A stretch of DNA of 64,000 nucleotides, taken from the NCBI RefSeq assembly GCF_052068095.1, contig NZ_JBQHDG010000001.1, positions 434,001-498,000 of the forward strand. Direction: 5' to 3'. Shown here piece after piece: positions 35,204 to 43,758 of this stretch. The notes beneath the pieces are model-generated. The model made no database searches, was not told where the DNA came from, and was given only the letters and a program-made list of their open reading frames with translations. Positions within the stretch are counted from its first letter, which is position 1. Every line of letters begins with the position of its first letter. The translations under genes and the position numbers were made by a program. Source of the DNA: Phytohabitans sp052068095 (GTDB lineage: Bacteria; Actinomycetota; Actinomycetes; Mycobacteriales; Micromonosporaceae).

Positions 35204-35632
35204 TCAGTTGGTGCGGCGCAGCTCGGCCCGGGACTGCTCGCGGGGCTCGGACTCGTCGCGTGACCACCACCAGGCGTAGCTGATCGCGCCCGGCTGGGGC
35301 AGGTGCAGGATGATGCGGGCCACCAGCGGCCCCTCGTACGCGGTGAACTCGCCCGGCTTGGTCTGCGTGAAGCGCACCACCCCGGGCAGCTCGAGGCACG
35401 CCACGTGCAGCTCCAGCCGGCCCGCCTCGCCAGCCACCAGCACCGTGTGCTCGACGTGTTGCAGGCCGTTGTGGTCGTTGGTGGCCTCGTAGTCGAGGGT
35501 CACCGCGCGGCCGCGCACGATCGACGCCACCGCCATCCTCGCCACGAAGGGTCCGCTCTCCGGGCCGTCGCCGCGCCCCCGGTAGACGCCGCTGGCGTTT
35601 GCCAAGCGTCCCAACACATCCTCGGCCTGCAC
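35204..35632 (-). CDS. Hypothetical protein, beta-rich lipocalin-like
   Basis: This is a 142-residue cytoplasmic protein of unknown function. 'LGRLANASGVYRGRGDG', 'RAVTLDYEATNDHNGLQHVE', 'FTAYEGPLVARIILHLPQPG' and 'SYAWWWSRDESE' show an alternating strand pattern and an opening 'GVYRGRG' that recall small lipocalin or DUF1579-like barrels, but the match is weak. It is transcribed alone, facing away from the LppU-like gene. Confidence 0.6.
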   Translation of the reverse strand: MQAEDVLGRLANASGVYRGRGDGPESGPFVARMAVASIVRGRAVTLDYEATNDHNGLQHVEHTVLVAGEAGRLELHVACLELPGVVRFTQTKPGEFTAYEGPLVARIILHLPQPGAISYAWWWSRDESEPREQSRAELRRTN

Positions 35633-35809
35633 GGCGACACACTAGCTGCTGGCGGCAAGTACCGGGGCGTCGCATCCACAGTGGACACTTGGCGATGCGT
35701 TGCCGCCTGTGTCCGGACACTCGCATTAGGTGACCGGGGTGGCGGCGGCCGGGCCGGCTCGCTTAGGTTGCCACCGCCGAATGACCATCGCCCGGGAGAG
35801 GACCCCGCC

Positions 35810-36256
35810 GTGACCAACCAGCCACCTTCGTCGCCAGCCCAGGAAGAGGGTACGGCGCCGGAGCCCGCGCCGATCCCCGCCAAGAAGGGTGGCGCGAGCA
35901 AGGTGATCCTCGGCATCGTGGCCGTGCTCGCGGTGGTGGTCCTCGCGGTTGTCGCCGTCGTCGTCGTGCGCGGGGTGCTCTCCACCACCGACCCGACCCA
36001 GGACGCCAAGGCGGGCGACTGCCTCGCCAACCTGCCGCAGGCCCAGCCCGGCGAGGAGGCCAACGTCAAGGACGCCAAGGTGGTGGCCTGCGACTCGCCC
36101 GACGCCAAGTACACGGTGTCCGGCCGGGTCGACGACGTCACTGTCGCGCAGGCCTCGGTCGACGAGGTGTGCGAGCCGTTCAAGGACGCCACGATGCGGT
36201 ACTACGCGATCCCGGCCGGCGGCAAGGGTTACGTGCTCTGCCTGAAGCCGGCCTGA
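35810..36256 (+). CDS. LppU/SCO3897-like membrane protein
   Basis: The 148-residue protein has a Pro/Ala-rich cytoplasmic tail (1-28), one helix (about 29-54, 'VILGIVAVLAVVVLAVVAVV') and a small extracytoplasmic domain with four Cys ('AGDCLANL', 'VVACDSPDAKYTVSGRV', 'VDEVCEPF', 'YVLCLKPA') that could form two disulphides. This is the pattern of the LppU/SCO3897 family of unknown function. GTG start. A strong hairpin follows. Confidence 0.7.
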   Translation: MTNQPPSSPAQEEGTAPEPAPIPAKKGGASKVILGIVAVLAVVVLAVVAVVVVRGVLSTTDPTQDAKAGDCLANLPQAQPGEEANVKDAKVVACDSPDAKYTVSGRVDDVTVAQASVDEVCEPFKDATMRYYAIPAGGKGYVLCLKPA

Positions 36257-36271
36257 TACCCCGTTCCCCGC

Positions 36272-36319
36272 GGCGGCGAGGCGTACACAGAGCAACAGGG
36301 AGGTGTACGCCACGCCGCC
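36272..36319 (+). terminator. Terminator hairpin after the LppU-like gene
   Basis: A 17-bp inverted repeat with one mismatch (36272-36288 with 36303-36319) surrounds a 14-nt loop. It is followed by a pyrimidine-rich stretch and lies 15 bp after the stop codon. Confidence 0.75.
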
Positions 36320-36419
36320 GTTGCCTTTCCCCACCCCGGTACGGCATGGCAGGCTACGCGCACGCAAGAACGCCACTGTGCGACCAGCCAACGATGACTG
36401 ACCGGCAGGAGGACGGCCT

Positions 36420-37103
36420 ATGGGCGAAATGGTTAGCTACCGCAGCAACGGTGGGACGAGTGAGGGATATCTCGCTCTACCGTCCGCCCCCGGCGCCTCA
36501 GCCGTCGTAGTGATCCAGGAGTACTGGGGCCTGGTGCCGCACATCATCTCGCTCACCGAGCGGTTCGCGGAGGCGGGATTCGTGGCGCTGGCGCCGGATC
36601 TCTACCACGGCAAGCACACCACCGAGCCCGACGAGGCCGGCAAGCTCATCATGGGCCTCGCGATGGACCAGGCCGCCAAAGACATCGCCGGCGCCGCCGC
36701 GTACCTCGCGGAGCGGCCGGAGACCGGTGGCAAGGTGGGCGCGGTCGGCTTCTGCGCGGGTGGCAGCCTCGCGCTGTGGTCGGCGACGCTGTCCGAGCGG
36801 ATCGTCGCCACGGTCGGCTTCTATCCGGTGCTCCCGTGGGAGCGGATGCGCCCCGACTGGTCCGGCTACTCCGGCAAGTCGGCCGTGATCCACTGCTCCG
36901 AGGGCGACGGCACCTCGGCGGCCGAGGGGGTGCAGCTGGCCCGGCGCTCGATCGAGGAGGCCGGTGGCGACTGCGTCCTCTACGACTACGCGGGCACCAA
37001 GCACGCCTTCTTCAACGACGACCGGCCCGAGGTCTTCGCCCGGGAGGCGGCCGCGAGCTCCTGGGCCCGCACGCTCGACTTCCTCCGTACCAAACTTGGC
37101 TGA
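36420..37103 (+). CDS. Dienelactone hydrolase family protein
   Basis: The 227-residue alpha/beta hydrolase has the nucleophile elbow 'GAVGFCAGGSLAL' (Cys in GxCxG), the opening 'VVIQEYWGLVPHIISLTERF', 'FVALAPDLYHGKHT' and the catalytic His in 'AGTKHAFFND'. Dienelactone hydrolases open lactone rings in aromatic degradation, but many paralogues have other substrates and no pathway genes are nearby. AGGAGG at 36407-36412 fixes ATG 36420. It is coupled with the downstream DNA glycosylase by an 8-bp overlap. Confidence 0.88.
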   Translation: MGEMVSYRSNGGTSEGYLALPSAPGASAVVVIQEYWGLVPHIISLTERFAEAGFVALAPDLYHGKHTTEPDEAGKLIMGLAMDQAAKDIAGAAAYLAERPETGGKVGAVGFCAGGSLALWSATLSERIVATVGFYPVLPWERMRPDWSGYSGKSAVIHCSEGDGTSAAEGVQLARRSIEEAGGDCVLYDYAGTKHAFFNDDRPEVFAREAAASSWARTLDFLRTKLG

Positions 37104-37836
37104 GACCAGGACCCCCGATGAGGTGGCCGGCCGCGCACGCCGGTCGGCCACCCTCGACGATCTTGACGTCGCCGTCTCCGACTGTTTCGCCTGCCCCCGG
37201 CTGGTGGCCTGGCGGGAGGAGGTGGCCGCGACCAAGCGGGCCTCCTTCCGCGACCAGGAGTACTGGGGCCGGCCCGTCCCCGGCTACGGCGCGGGCGACG
37301 CGCGGCTGGCCATCCTCGGCCTGGCGCCCGCCGCGCACGGCGGCAACCGCACCGGTCGCATCTTCACCGGTGACCGCTCCGGCGACGTGCTCTTCGCCGC
37401 GCTGCACCGGGCCGGCCTGGCCAACCAGCCGACCAGCGTGTCACGCGACGACGGGCTGGCGCTGCGCGACACCCGCATCTTCGCCGCGGTCCGCTGCGCG
37501 CCGCCGGACAACAAGCCCACGCCGGGCGAGCGCGACACCTGCGCGCCGTGGCTGCACCGCGAGGTCGAGCTGGTCAAACCCACGCTCCGGGTGGTGGTCG
37601 CGCTGGGTGCCTTCGCCTGGGCCGCGTGGTGGCCGGCCATGGCCGCGGTGTACGGGGTACGCCCGCCCGTACCCCGGCCCGCCTTCGGTCACGGGGCCCG
37701 ATGGAGTGGCGCGGACGTGCCGGCATTGATCGGCTGCTACCACGTGAGCCAGCAGAACACCTTTACCGGGCGGCTCACACCCGCGATGCTGGACGATGTG
37801 TTCGCCGCCGCGAAGCACCTCGCGGGGCTTGCCTGA
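37096..37836 (+). CDS. Uracil-DNA glycosylase, family 5-like (UdgB)
   Basis: From TTG 37096 this gives 246 residues; GTG 37123 is an alternative, as no ATG is usable. 'CFACPRLVAWREEVA' supplies Cys ligands for a 4Fe-4S cluster, with more Cys later ('RCAPPDNKPTPGERDTCAPW'). The uracil pocket is 'ILGLAPAAHGGNRTGRIFTG' with 'DRSGDVLF', and the second motif is 'GCYHVSQQNTFTGRLT'. Family 5 enzymes excise uracil and some other deaminated bases from DNA, a useful activity in a GC-rich genome. Confidence 0.88.
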   Translation: MAETRTPDEVAGRARRSATLDDLDVAVSDCFACPRLVAWREEVAATKRASFRDQEYWGRPVPGYGAGDARLAILGLAPAAHGGNRTGRIFTGDRSGDVLFAALHRAGLANQPTSVSRDDGLALRDTRIFAAVRCAPPDNKPTPGERDTCAPWLHREVELVKPTLRVVVALGAFAWAAWWPAMAAVYGVRPPVPRPAFGHGARWSGADVPALIGCYHVSQQNTFTGRLTPAMLDDVFAAAKHLAGLA

Positions 37837-37894
37837 CGCCGGGCGGTACGGTTACAGGCACGCCCGACTATTGACATTCCGGACATAACGCCAA

Positions 37895-38596
37895 ATGACT
37901 CCTGGTTCACTGCGCAGATTGTGGCCACTGGCCGCTGTCGTCCTGCTTCTCGCCCTCGCGGCGGTCGCTGCCGCGCACTCCTCGCCCCAGATCGGCCGGG
38001 TCGACGAGCCGGCGATCGACAGCGGCCCCGCGCCCCAGCTCGAGGAGCACGACCTGGAGCGGGAGCCCACCCCCCAGCCGGGTGACTTCGTCGACACCGA
38101 CCCGACCCAGGTGCCCGGCTGGCTGGGCACGGCCGCCTTGGTCATCGGCTGCGTCATCCTGGCCGTACTCATCGGTGTGATGGTCTGGACCCTCGCCCGC
38201 GAGGTCAGCCGCCGGCGCGTGCGCGGCAAGATGCCGCCGCGCCAGGTGAGCCGCACGGCGAGCGCGGAGGAGGTCGTCGCCGCCCTCGACGCCGGTCTCA
38301 TCGACCTCTCCGACGCCGACCTCGACCCGCGGCGGGCGGTGATCGCCTGCTGGCTGCGCCTGGAGCAGGCGGCGGCCGCGGCCGGCACCCCGCGCCAGGC
38401 CACCGACACGCCCACCGACCTCGTCACCCGGCTGCTCGGCCAGCACAACGTGAGCGGTGACGTGCTGGCCAGCTTCGCCGACGTCTACCGCGAGGCGCGG
38501 TACGCCACGCACGCCGTCGACGAGCGCATGCGCGAGCAGGCCCGCGCCGCCCTCCAGCGCCTGCGCGCCGAGCTGACGGCGGAGGCAAGGGCGTGA
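37895..38596 (+). CDS. DUF4129 domain-containing membrane protein
   Basis: The 233-residue protein has a signal-anchor helix (about 10-27), an extracytoplasmic acidic/Pro-rich stretch, a second helix (about 76-98, 'LGTAALVIGCVILAVLIGVM') and a cytoplasmic DUF4129 domain (about 150-225, 'RRAVIACWLRLEQAAAAAGT', 'TDLVTRLLGQHNVSGDVLAS'). It is the first gene of a five-gene operon with MoxR and DUF58, a common actinobacterial set whose role is not settled. Confidence 0.82.
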   Translation: MTPGSLRRLWPLAAVVLLLALAAVAAAHSSPQIGRVDEPAIDSGPAPQLEEHDLEREPTPQPGDFVDTDPTQVPGWLGTAALVIGCVILAVLIGVMVWTLAREVSRRRVRGKMPPRQVSRTASAEEVVAALDAGLIDLSDADLDPRRAVIACWLRLEQAAAAAGTPRQATDTPTDLVTRLLGQHNVSGDVLASFADVYREARYATHAVDERMREQARAALQRLRAELTAEARA

Positions 38597-39183
38597 GCGT
38601 CGAGACGAGCATCGACGACCTCCTGGTACACGAGGAGGAGCCGCCCCCGCAGCCCAAGCGCGTGGCCACCGGCGCCGGCTGGTGGATCCGCACGGTGCTG
38701 ATGGCCGCCGGCCTCGCCGCGGTCGCGGTCTTCGGCATGCGGATGGCCGGCCTGACGCTGGCCATCCCGCTCGCCTTCGCGGGCTGCCTCGCGCTGCTGC
38801 TGCTCCGCCGGGTCGTCGCGTACGTGGCGGCGCCACCGCTGGCGAAGATCGGGCTGCGCCGCGTGGTGGGCGAGGAGAGCGGCTCGTACAACTGGCGGAC
38901 CAGCCAGGACGCCCTGCGCGTGGCGGTGCACCGGTGGGAGGTGCCGCTGGGCTGGTCCCGCCGCGAAGACCTCGACCGCTACCTGCGCACCGTGCCCAAG
39001 ATGCTCCGCGAGCTCGCCGACGAGCGCCTGCGCCAGCGCCATGGCCTTACCATCGCCAGCGACCCGAAAAGCGCCCGCGCGCTCCTGGGCGAAGAGTTGT
39101 GGACCATCCTGACCACCCCGGTCAAGCGCCCCGTGGCGCCGCGCGATCTGGCGGCGTCCATCTCCCGACTGGAGAAGCTATGA
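38593..39183 (+). CDS. Membrane protein of the MoxR/DUF58 operon
   Basis: The 196-residue protein has an acidic N-terminus, two adjacent helices (about 33-72, 'TVLMAAGLAAVAVFGMRMAG' and 'IPLAFAGCLALLLL') and a basic cytoplasmic C-terminal domain ('WRTSQDALRVAVHRWEVPLG', 'YLRTVPKMLRELADERLRQR'). I do not recognise the family, but its place between DUF4129 and MoxR genes, with GTGA and ATGA overlaps on both sides, makes it part of the complex. Confidence 0.7.
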   Translation: MSVETSIDDLLVHEEEPPPQPKRVATGAGWWIRTVLMAAGLAAVAVFGMRMAGLTLAIPLAFAGCLALLLLRRVVAYVAAPPLAKIGLRRVVGEESGSYNWRTSQDALRVAVHRWEVPLGWSRREDLDRYLRTVPKMLRELADERLRQRHGLTIASDPKSARALLGEELWTILTTPVKRPVAPRDLAASISRLEKL

Positions 39184-40229
39184 GCGACGACGTCCAAGCG
39201 GTGCCGGTGTACGAGGTGGGGCGCCTCGCCCACGCCGTGCTGGACACGGTGGGCACGGTGGTGGTGGGCAAGCGCGGCGCCTTGGAGCTCGTGCTCTCCG
39301 GCATCCTCGCCGGCGGCCACGTGCTGCTCGAAGACCTCCCCGGCCTCGGCAAGACGCTGACCGCGCGGTCGTTCGCGCAGGCGCTGGGGCTCGACTTCCG
39401 GCGGTTGCAGTTCACACCCGACCTGCTGCCCGCCGACGTCACCGGCTCGTTCCTGTACGACCAGCGCCGCTCCGACTTCACGTTCCGCGCCGGGCCGGTC
39501 TTCACCAACCTGCTGCTCGCCGACGAGATCAACCGCACGCCGCCGAAGACACAGGCCGCCCTGCTGGAGGCGATGCAGGAAAAGCAGGTCTCGGTCGAGG
39601 GCGTCACCTACCGGCTCGACGAGCCCTTCCACGTGCTGGCCACCGCCAACCCGATCGAGTACGAAGGCACCTACCCGCTGCCCGAGGCACAGCTCGACCG
39701 CTTCCTGCTGCGGGTCTCGTTCGGCTACCCCAGCCGCGACGAGGAGTGGGAGGTGCTTCAGCGCCGCATGTCCCGCCGCCGCGAGGAGGCCGAGCTGCGG
39801 GCGGTGGTCAACCCCGCCACCCTGCGCGGCATGCAAGCCGCCCTGGAAGACATCGCGGTCGAAGACTCGATCGGCCGGTACATCGTGGACCTCACCGCCG
39901 CCACCCGCGAGCACCCGTCGGTGCTCGTCGGTGCCTCCCCGCGCGGGTCGCTGGCGCTGCTGCTCCTCTCCCGGGCGCGGGCCGTGCTCGCCGGCCGCGA
40001 CTTCGTGATCCCGGAAGACGTCAAGGAGGTCGCCGCGCCGGCGCTCGCACACCGCATCACGCTCCGCCCGGAGATGTGGCTGCGCCGCGTCGACCCGTCC
40101 TTTGTGGTGGGTGAGGTGCTGGAGAAGGTGCCGGCACCGGCGAGCGGCGCGCTGCCCACCTACGCCGCCGGCTTCGGCGGCCGGGAGCCGGGCACCCGGA
40201 TCACCGAGCCCCTCGAGCCGGGCCGGTGA
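39180..40229 (+). CDS. MoxR-family AAA+ ATPase
   Basis: The 349-residue AAA+ ATPase has Walker A 'GGHVLLEDLPGLGKTLTARS', Walker B 'LLLADEINRTPPKTQAALLE', the MoxR stretch 'QVSVEGVTYRLDEPFHVLAT', sensor 1 'ATANPIEYEGTYPLPEAQLD' and sensor 2 'GASPRGSLAL'. MoxR ATPases act as chaperones that mature or activate partner complexes, usually with VWA or DUF58 proteins, as here. ATG 39180 overlaps the previous stop. Confidence 0.93.
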   Translation: MSDDVQAVPVYEVGRLAHAVLDTVGTVVVGKRGALELVLSGILAGGHVLLEDLPGLGKTLTARSFAQALGLDFRRLQFTPDLLPADVTGSFLYDQRRSDFTFRAGPVFTNLLLADEINRTPPKTQAALLEAMQEKQVSVEGVTYRLDEPFHVLATANPIEYEGTYPLPEAQLDRFLLRVSFGYPSRDEEWEVLQRRMSRRREEAELRAVVNPATLRGMQAALEDIAVEDSIGRYIVDLTAATREHPSVLVGASPRGSLALLLLSRARAVLAGRDFVIPEDVKEVAAPALAHRITLRPEMWLRRVDPSFVVGEVLEKVPAPASGALPTYAAGFGGREPGTRITEPLEPGR

Positions 40230-41584
40230 CGCTTCTCCGGCCCGCCGTTCCAGGGGTCGAGGGGAGTGTGGAGTTCCTCGACACCCAGCCCGAGTGGGTG
40301 CCCACCAAGGCGCTCGGCCGGGCGGTGCTGGTGACCGGGCTGCTCCTCGTCGCCGGGGTCCTGGCCGGGCGGGTCGACCTCGTGGTGCTGGCGATCCCGT
40401 TCGCCGTGGGCGCCGCCGTCGCGCTGCACCGCCGGCCCCGCGAGCGGCCGCGGATCGCGCTCGACATCGACGAGGGCTATCTCGTGGAGGGCGCCGAGGC
40501 CTTCGCCGCCGTGACGGTCGGCAACCCGGACCCGCCGGCGTACGACCTGGTGGTGATCCGCACCCGCATCCCGCCGTGGCTGCGGATCAAGGACGGCGAC
40601 CGGCCGGTCGTGCTCACGCTCGCGCCGGGCGCGGTCGACCAGGTGGAGCTGCGCGGCAAGGCGCTGCGCTGGGGCCGCCACCCGCTCGGCCCGGCCGCCG
40701 CGCGCGCCGCCGCCTGCGACGGGCTGATGATCAGCCGGCCGGGCGTCGCCTACGCGCGGGACGTCAAGGTGTACCCGGTCACCGAGCCCTTCGACGCCGA
40801 CGAGGCCATGCCGCGCGCCGCCGGGCTGGTCGGCGCGCACCGGTCGCGGCGCCCGGGGGAGGGCGGCGAGCTGGCCGGCGTACGCGTCTTCCAGCCCGGC
40901 GACCGCCTTCGCCGCATCGACTGGCGGGTCTCGCTGCGCGCCCGGCAGCTGCACGTGGCCGCCACCCTCTCCGACCGCGACGCCGAGGTGGTGCTGCTGC
41001 TCGACGTACTCGCCGAGGCGGGCAGCTCCGGCGGCGTGGGCGGCACCGCGTCGGTGCTCGACACCACGGTGCGGGCCGCCGCCGCGATCGCCGAGCACTA
41101 CCTGCACCGCGGCGACCGGGTCTCGATGCTCGAGTACGGCACGTCGGCCCGCCGCCTGCGCCCCGCGACCGGCCGCCGGCAGTACCTGACCGTGCTGGAG
41201 TGGCTCCTCGACGTCGAGGCCCAGCCGTCCCCGTACGAGCCGTACGACCACGTCTTCGGCCCGCACCTGCTCTCCTCGGATGCGCTTGTGGTGGTCTTCA
41301 CCCCGCTGATCGACGCGCGTTCGGGCGAGATGCTCGCCAAGCTGGCCCGCGCCGGACGCTTCGTGCTCGCGGTCGACACGCTGCCCGAGCGGGTCGCGCC
41401 GGCCCGCCGCAGCGACTGGACCGACATGGCGCACCGGCTGTGGCGGCTGGAGCGCGACAACACGATCGGGCAGCTGCGCGAGCACGGCGTGCCGGTGGTG
41501 CGCTGGGCCGGAGCCGGCACCCTCGACCTGGTGCTCCGCGACGTCGCCCGGATGGCCTCCGCGCCGAAAGGGGCCCTGCGGTGA
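40226..41584 (+). CDS. DUF58 domain-containing protein
   Basis: The 452-residue protein has two N-terminal helices (about 34-66, 'AVLVTGLLLVAGVLAGRVDL'), a beta-rich domain and the DUF58/VWA-like region with 'GGELAGVRVFQPGDRLRRID', 'WRVSLRARQLHVAAT' and the metal-site-like 'VVLLLDVLAE'. DUF58 proteins are the usual client or partner of the MoxR ATPase encoded just upstream. It is coupled to both neighbours by GTGA overlaps. Confidence 0.9.
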   Translation: MTLLRPAVPGVEGSVEFLDTQPEWVPTKALGRAVLVTGLLLVAGVLAGRVDLVVLAIPFAVGAAVALHRRPRERPRIALDIDEGYLVEGAEAFAAVTVGNPDPPAYDLVVIRTRIPPWLRIKDGDRPVVLTLAPGAVDQVELRGKALRWGRHPLGPAAARAAACDGLMISRPGVAYARDVKVYPVTEPFDADEAMPRAAGLVGAHRSRRPGEGGELAGVRVFQPGDRLRRIDWRVSLRARQLHVAATLSDRDAEVVLLLDVLAEAGSSGGVGGTASVLDTTVRAAAAIAEHYLHRGDRVSMLEYGTSARRLRPATGRRQYLTVLEWLLDVEAQPSPYEPYDHVFGPHLLSSDALVVVFTPLIDARSGEMLAKLARAGRFVLAVDTLPERVAPARRSDWTDMAHRLWRLERDNTIGQLREHGVPVVRWAGAGTLDLVLRDVARMASAPKGALR

Positions 41585-42123
41585 TCGGCCGCGCGGCGTA
41601 CGTGCTGTCCCGGGCCACGGCCGGGCCGCTGCTGGTGCGCGCGGGCGTGTTCGCCGTCGCGCTGGCCGCGCTCGTGGTCGGGTACCCGGCGGAGATGCGC
41701 GCCGGCTACTTCACCGGCGTGCTGGTCATCCTCGCCGGCATCGCCGCGATCCTGCCGCGCAGCCCTTGGGTCACCGTGGCCATCCTGGCCGCGGTCTCCG
41801 GCTGGGTGGTCTCCACCATCTGGTACGAGGACCCGGTCGAGCTGTGGCGGCTGATCGCGCTGGCCTCGTTCCTCTACCTGACCCACAGCCTGGCGGCGCT
41901 CAGCGCGCTCCTGCCCTACGACGCGCACGTCCCGGCCGAGGTCACCGTGCGGTGGCTCTCCCGGGCACTGGCGGTGGTACTCGGCTCGGCGGTGCTCACC
42001 GTGCTCCTGCTGAGCGCGGCCAACCGGGGCGGCGACCGCGACCTCCTCGTGGCGGCGCTGGCCGGCCTGGGGGTGGCGCTCGGCGCGACGGCGCTGCTCG
42101 CCTGGTTGCTCCGCCGCCGTTGA
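41581..42123 (+). CDS. Membrane protein at the end of the MoxR/DUF58 operon
   Basis: The 180-residue protein has five or six hydrophobic helices ('AGVFAVALAALVVGY', 'TGVLVILAGIAAILP', 'VAILAAVSGWVVSTI', 'ALASFLYLTHSLAALSALLP', 'LGSAVLTVLLLSA', 'GLGVALGATALLAWLL'). I do not recognise the family. The GTGA overlap with the DUF58 gene indicates translational coupling. Confidence 0.75.
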   Translation: MIGRAAYVLSRATAGPLLVRAGVFAVALAALVVGYPAEMRAGYFTGVLVILAGIAAILPRSPWVTVAILAAVSGWVVSTIWYEDPVELWRLIALASFLYLTHSLAALSALLPYDAHVPAEVTVRWLSRALAVVLGSAVLTVLLLSAANRGGDRDLLVAALAGLGVALGATALLAWLLRRR

Positions 42124-42214
42124 GGCGTTGCCGCCGTCACACCAGTCGTATCGGCGGTCACAGATGCCGGCATGGACCAGGTGTAACCGCCGCCACAGGG
42201 GAATGATGTAGGTC

Positions 42215-43534
42215 GTGAGCGCGCAACGGATCCTTGTGGTGGGTGCCGGCCACGTCGGCCTGTACGCGGCCCTGCGTATGTCCAAGAAGCTCCGGGCGCG
42301 CGAGGCCGAGGTGACGGTCGTCGACCCGCAGCCGCACATGACGTATCAGCCGTTCCTGCCCGAGGCGGCGGCCGGAAACATATCCCCGCGACACTCGGTG
42401 GTGCCGCTGCGCCGTGAGCTCAAGCACTGCAAGATCGTCTCCGGCGCGGTGACCCGGATCGAGCACAGCCGCAAGACGGCCACCGTGCAGCCGATCATCG
42501 GCCCGCCGCTGGAGATCGAGTACGACCAGATCATCGTGGCGCCCGGCTCGGTCTCCCGCACGCTGCCGATCCCCGGGCTGCGCGAGCACGGCATCGGCTT
42601 CAAGACCATCGGTGAGGCCATCTACCTGCGCAACCACGTGCTCGACCGGCTCGACGTGGCGGCCGTCACCACCGACCCGGAGACGCGGCGCCGGGCGCTG
42701 ACGTTCGTCTTCGTCGGCGGTGGATACGCGGGCATCGAGGCACTCGCCGAGATGGAAGACATGTCCCGCGACGCGCTCAAGTACTACCCGGAGCTCAACG
42801 TCGGGGACATGCACTGGGTGCTCGTCGAGGCGACCCAGCGGGTGCTGCCCGAGGTCGACCGCGACATGGGCGCGTACACGGTGCAGCAGCTCCTCAAGCG
42901 CGGCCTCGACATCCGCCTCGACACCCGGCTCGAGTCCTGTGTAGACGGCGTGGTGAAGCTCTCCGACGGAGACAGCTTCGCCTCCGACACGATCGTCTGG
43001 ACGGCCGGCGTCAAGCCCTCGCCGATGCTCGACAACACCGACCTGCCCCGCGACGACCGGCGGCGGATCACCTGCCTGCCGACGCTCCAGGTGGTCGACG
43101 GCGACACGGTGGTCGAGGGCGCCTGGAGCGCCGGCGACTGCGCGGCCGTGCCCGACCTCACCGGCCCGCCCGGCACCTTCTGCTCGCCCAGCGCCCAGCA
43201 CGCGGTACGCCAGGCCGTGCGGATGGCCGACAACATCCGCGCGGTCATCCGGGGCAAGGAGCCGGTGCCCTACAAGCACAAGCACGTGGGCAGCGTCGCC
43301 AGCCTGGGCCTGCACAAGGGCGTGGCGCAGGTCTACGGCATCAAGCTCAAGGGCCCGCTCGCCTGGTTCATGCACCGCACCTACCACGTCAGCCGGATCC
43401 CGTCGTTCAACCGCAAGGTGCGCGTGGTGATCGACTGGACGCTCGCCTTCTTCCTGCGCCGCGAGGTGGTGGCGCTGGGCCAGCTGCACGACCCGCGCGA
43501 CGAGTTCACCGAAGTGACCCCGAAGGTCGGCTAA
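42215..43534 (+). CDS. ndh: Type II NADH dehydrogenase-like NAD(P)/FAD oxidoreductase
   Basis: The 439-residue flavoprotein has the FAD dinucleotide fold 'ILVVGAGHVGLYAALRMSKK' at the N-terminus, the NADH fold 'TFVFVGGGYAGIEALAEMED', 'DTIVWTAGVKPSPML' and a C-terminal amphipathic, basic tail ('RIPSFNRKVRVVIDWTLAFF') that probably binds the membrane. NDH-2 enzymes pass electrons from NADH to menaquinone without pumping protons. GTG start. It converges with a large membrane protein gene. Confidence 0.88.
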   Translation: MSAQRILVVGAGHVGLYAALRMSKKLRAREAEVTVVDPQPHMTYQPFLPEAAAGNISPRHSVVPLRRELKHCKIVSGAVTRIEHSRKTATVQPIIGPPLEIEYDQIIVAPGSVSRTLPIPGLREHGIGFKTIGEAIYLRNHVLDRLDVAAVTTDPETRRRALTFVFVGGGYAGIEALAEMEDMSRDALKYYPELNVGDMHWVLVEATQRVLPEVDRDMGAYTVQQLLKRGLDIRLDTRLESCVDGVVKLSDGDSFASDTIVWTAGVKPSPMLDNTDLPRDDRRRITCLPTLQVVDGDTVVEGAWSAGDCAAVPDLTGPPGTFCSPSAQHAVRQAVRMADNIRAVIRGKEPVPYKHKHVGSVASLGLHKGVAQVYGIKLKGPLAWFMHRTYHVSRIPSFNRKVRVVIDWTLAFFLRREVVALGQLHDPRDEFTEVTPKVG

Positions 43535-43547
43535 CCAGAAAATGTGA

Positions 43548-43612
43548 GCTACCGCGACGTCCGTCGTGGTCCGGACCGCTGCTCCCGCGGCCTCACCCAT
43601 CCGCTGCTGGTC
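43548..43612 (+). repeat. R2 repeat, solo copy
   Basis: This 65-bp unit starts GCTACCGCGACGTCCGTCG and ends CCGCTGCTGGTC. It matches the arms of the elements at 7946-8463 and 54771-54951 but has no inverted partner here; an R1 unit occupies that place. Confidence 0.85.
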
Positions 43613-43620
43613 GCGGTCGT

Positions 43621-43735
43621 TGGGCTTGCCGCGCGGAGTCGGCAGCGCAGGTCGGGGATTTCGGCTCGCTCCGCGAGCCGCCGGCCTGTGCGGTCTCCGG
43701 CGGGAGCGGCGGTCCGCCGCTGACGCGGACCCGGG
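43621..43735 (+). repeat. R1 repeat copy 2
   Basis: About 115 bp carrying GTCGGGGATTTCGGCTCGC, CGGTCTCCGGCGGGAGC, the small palindrome AGCGGCGGTCCGCCGCT and ACGCGGACCCGGG. It is closest to copy 4 at 57241-57358. Confidence 0.85.
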
Positions 43736-43758
43736 CACGTCTTGTCAAGGAAGGCCGG

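Larger units (their letters stand above)
43535..43758. other. Convergent intergenic gap with solo R2 and R1 repeats
   Basis: The 224-bp gap between ndh and the membrane protein gene is made almost wholly of one R2 unit (43548-43612) followed directly by one R1 unit (43621-43735). No gene is visible. Confidence 0.75.

Noticed and set aside
37871..37894. TTGACA just before the DUF4129 gene as a promoter.
   Set aside because: A -10 at normal spacing would fall on the start codon, and no matching -10 hexamer is visible.
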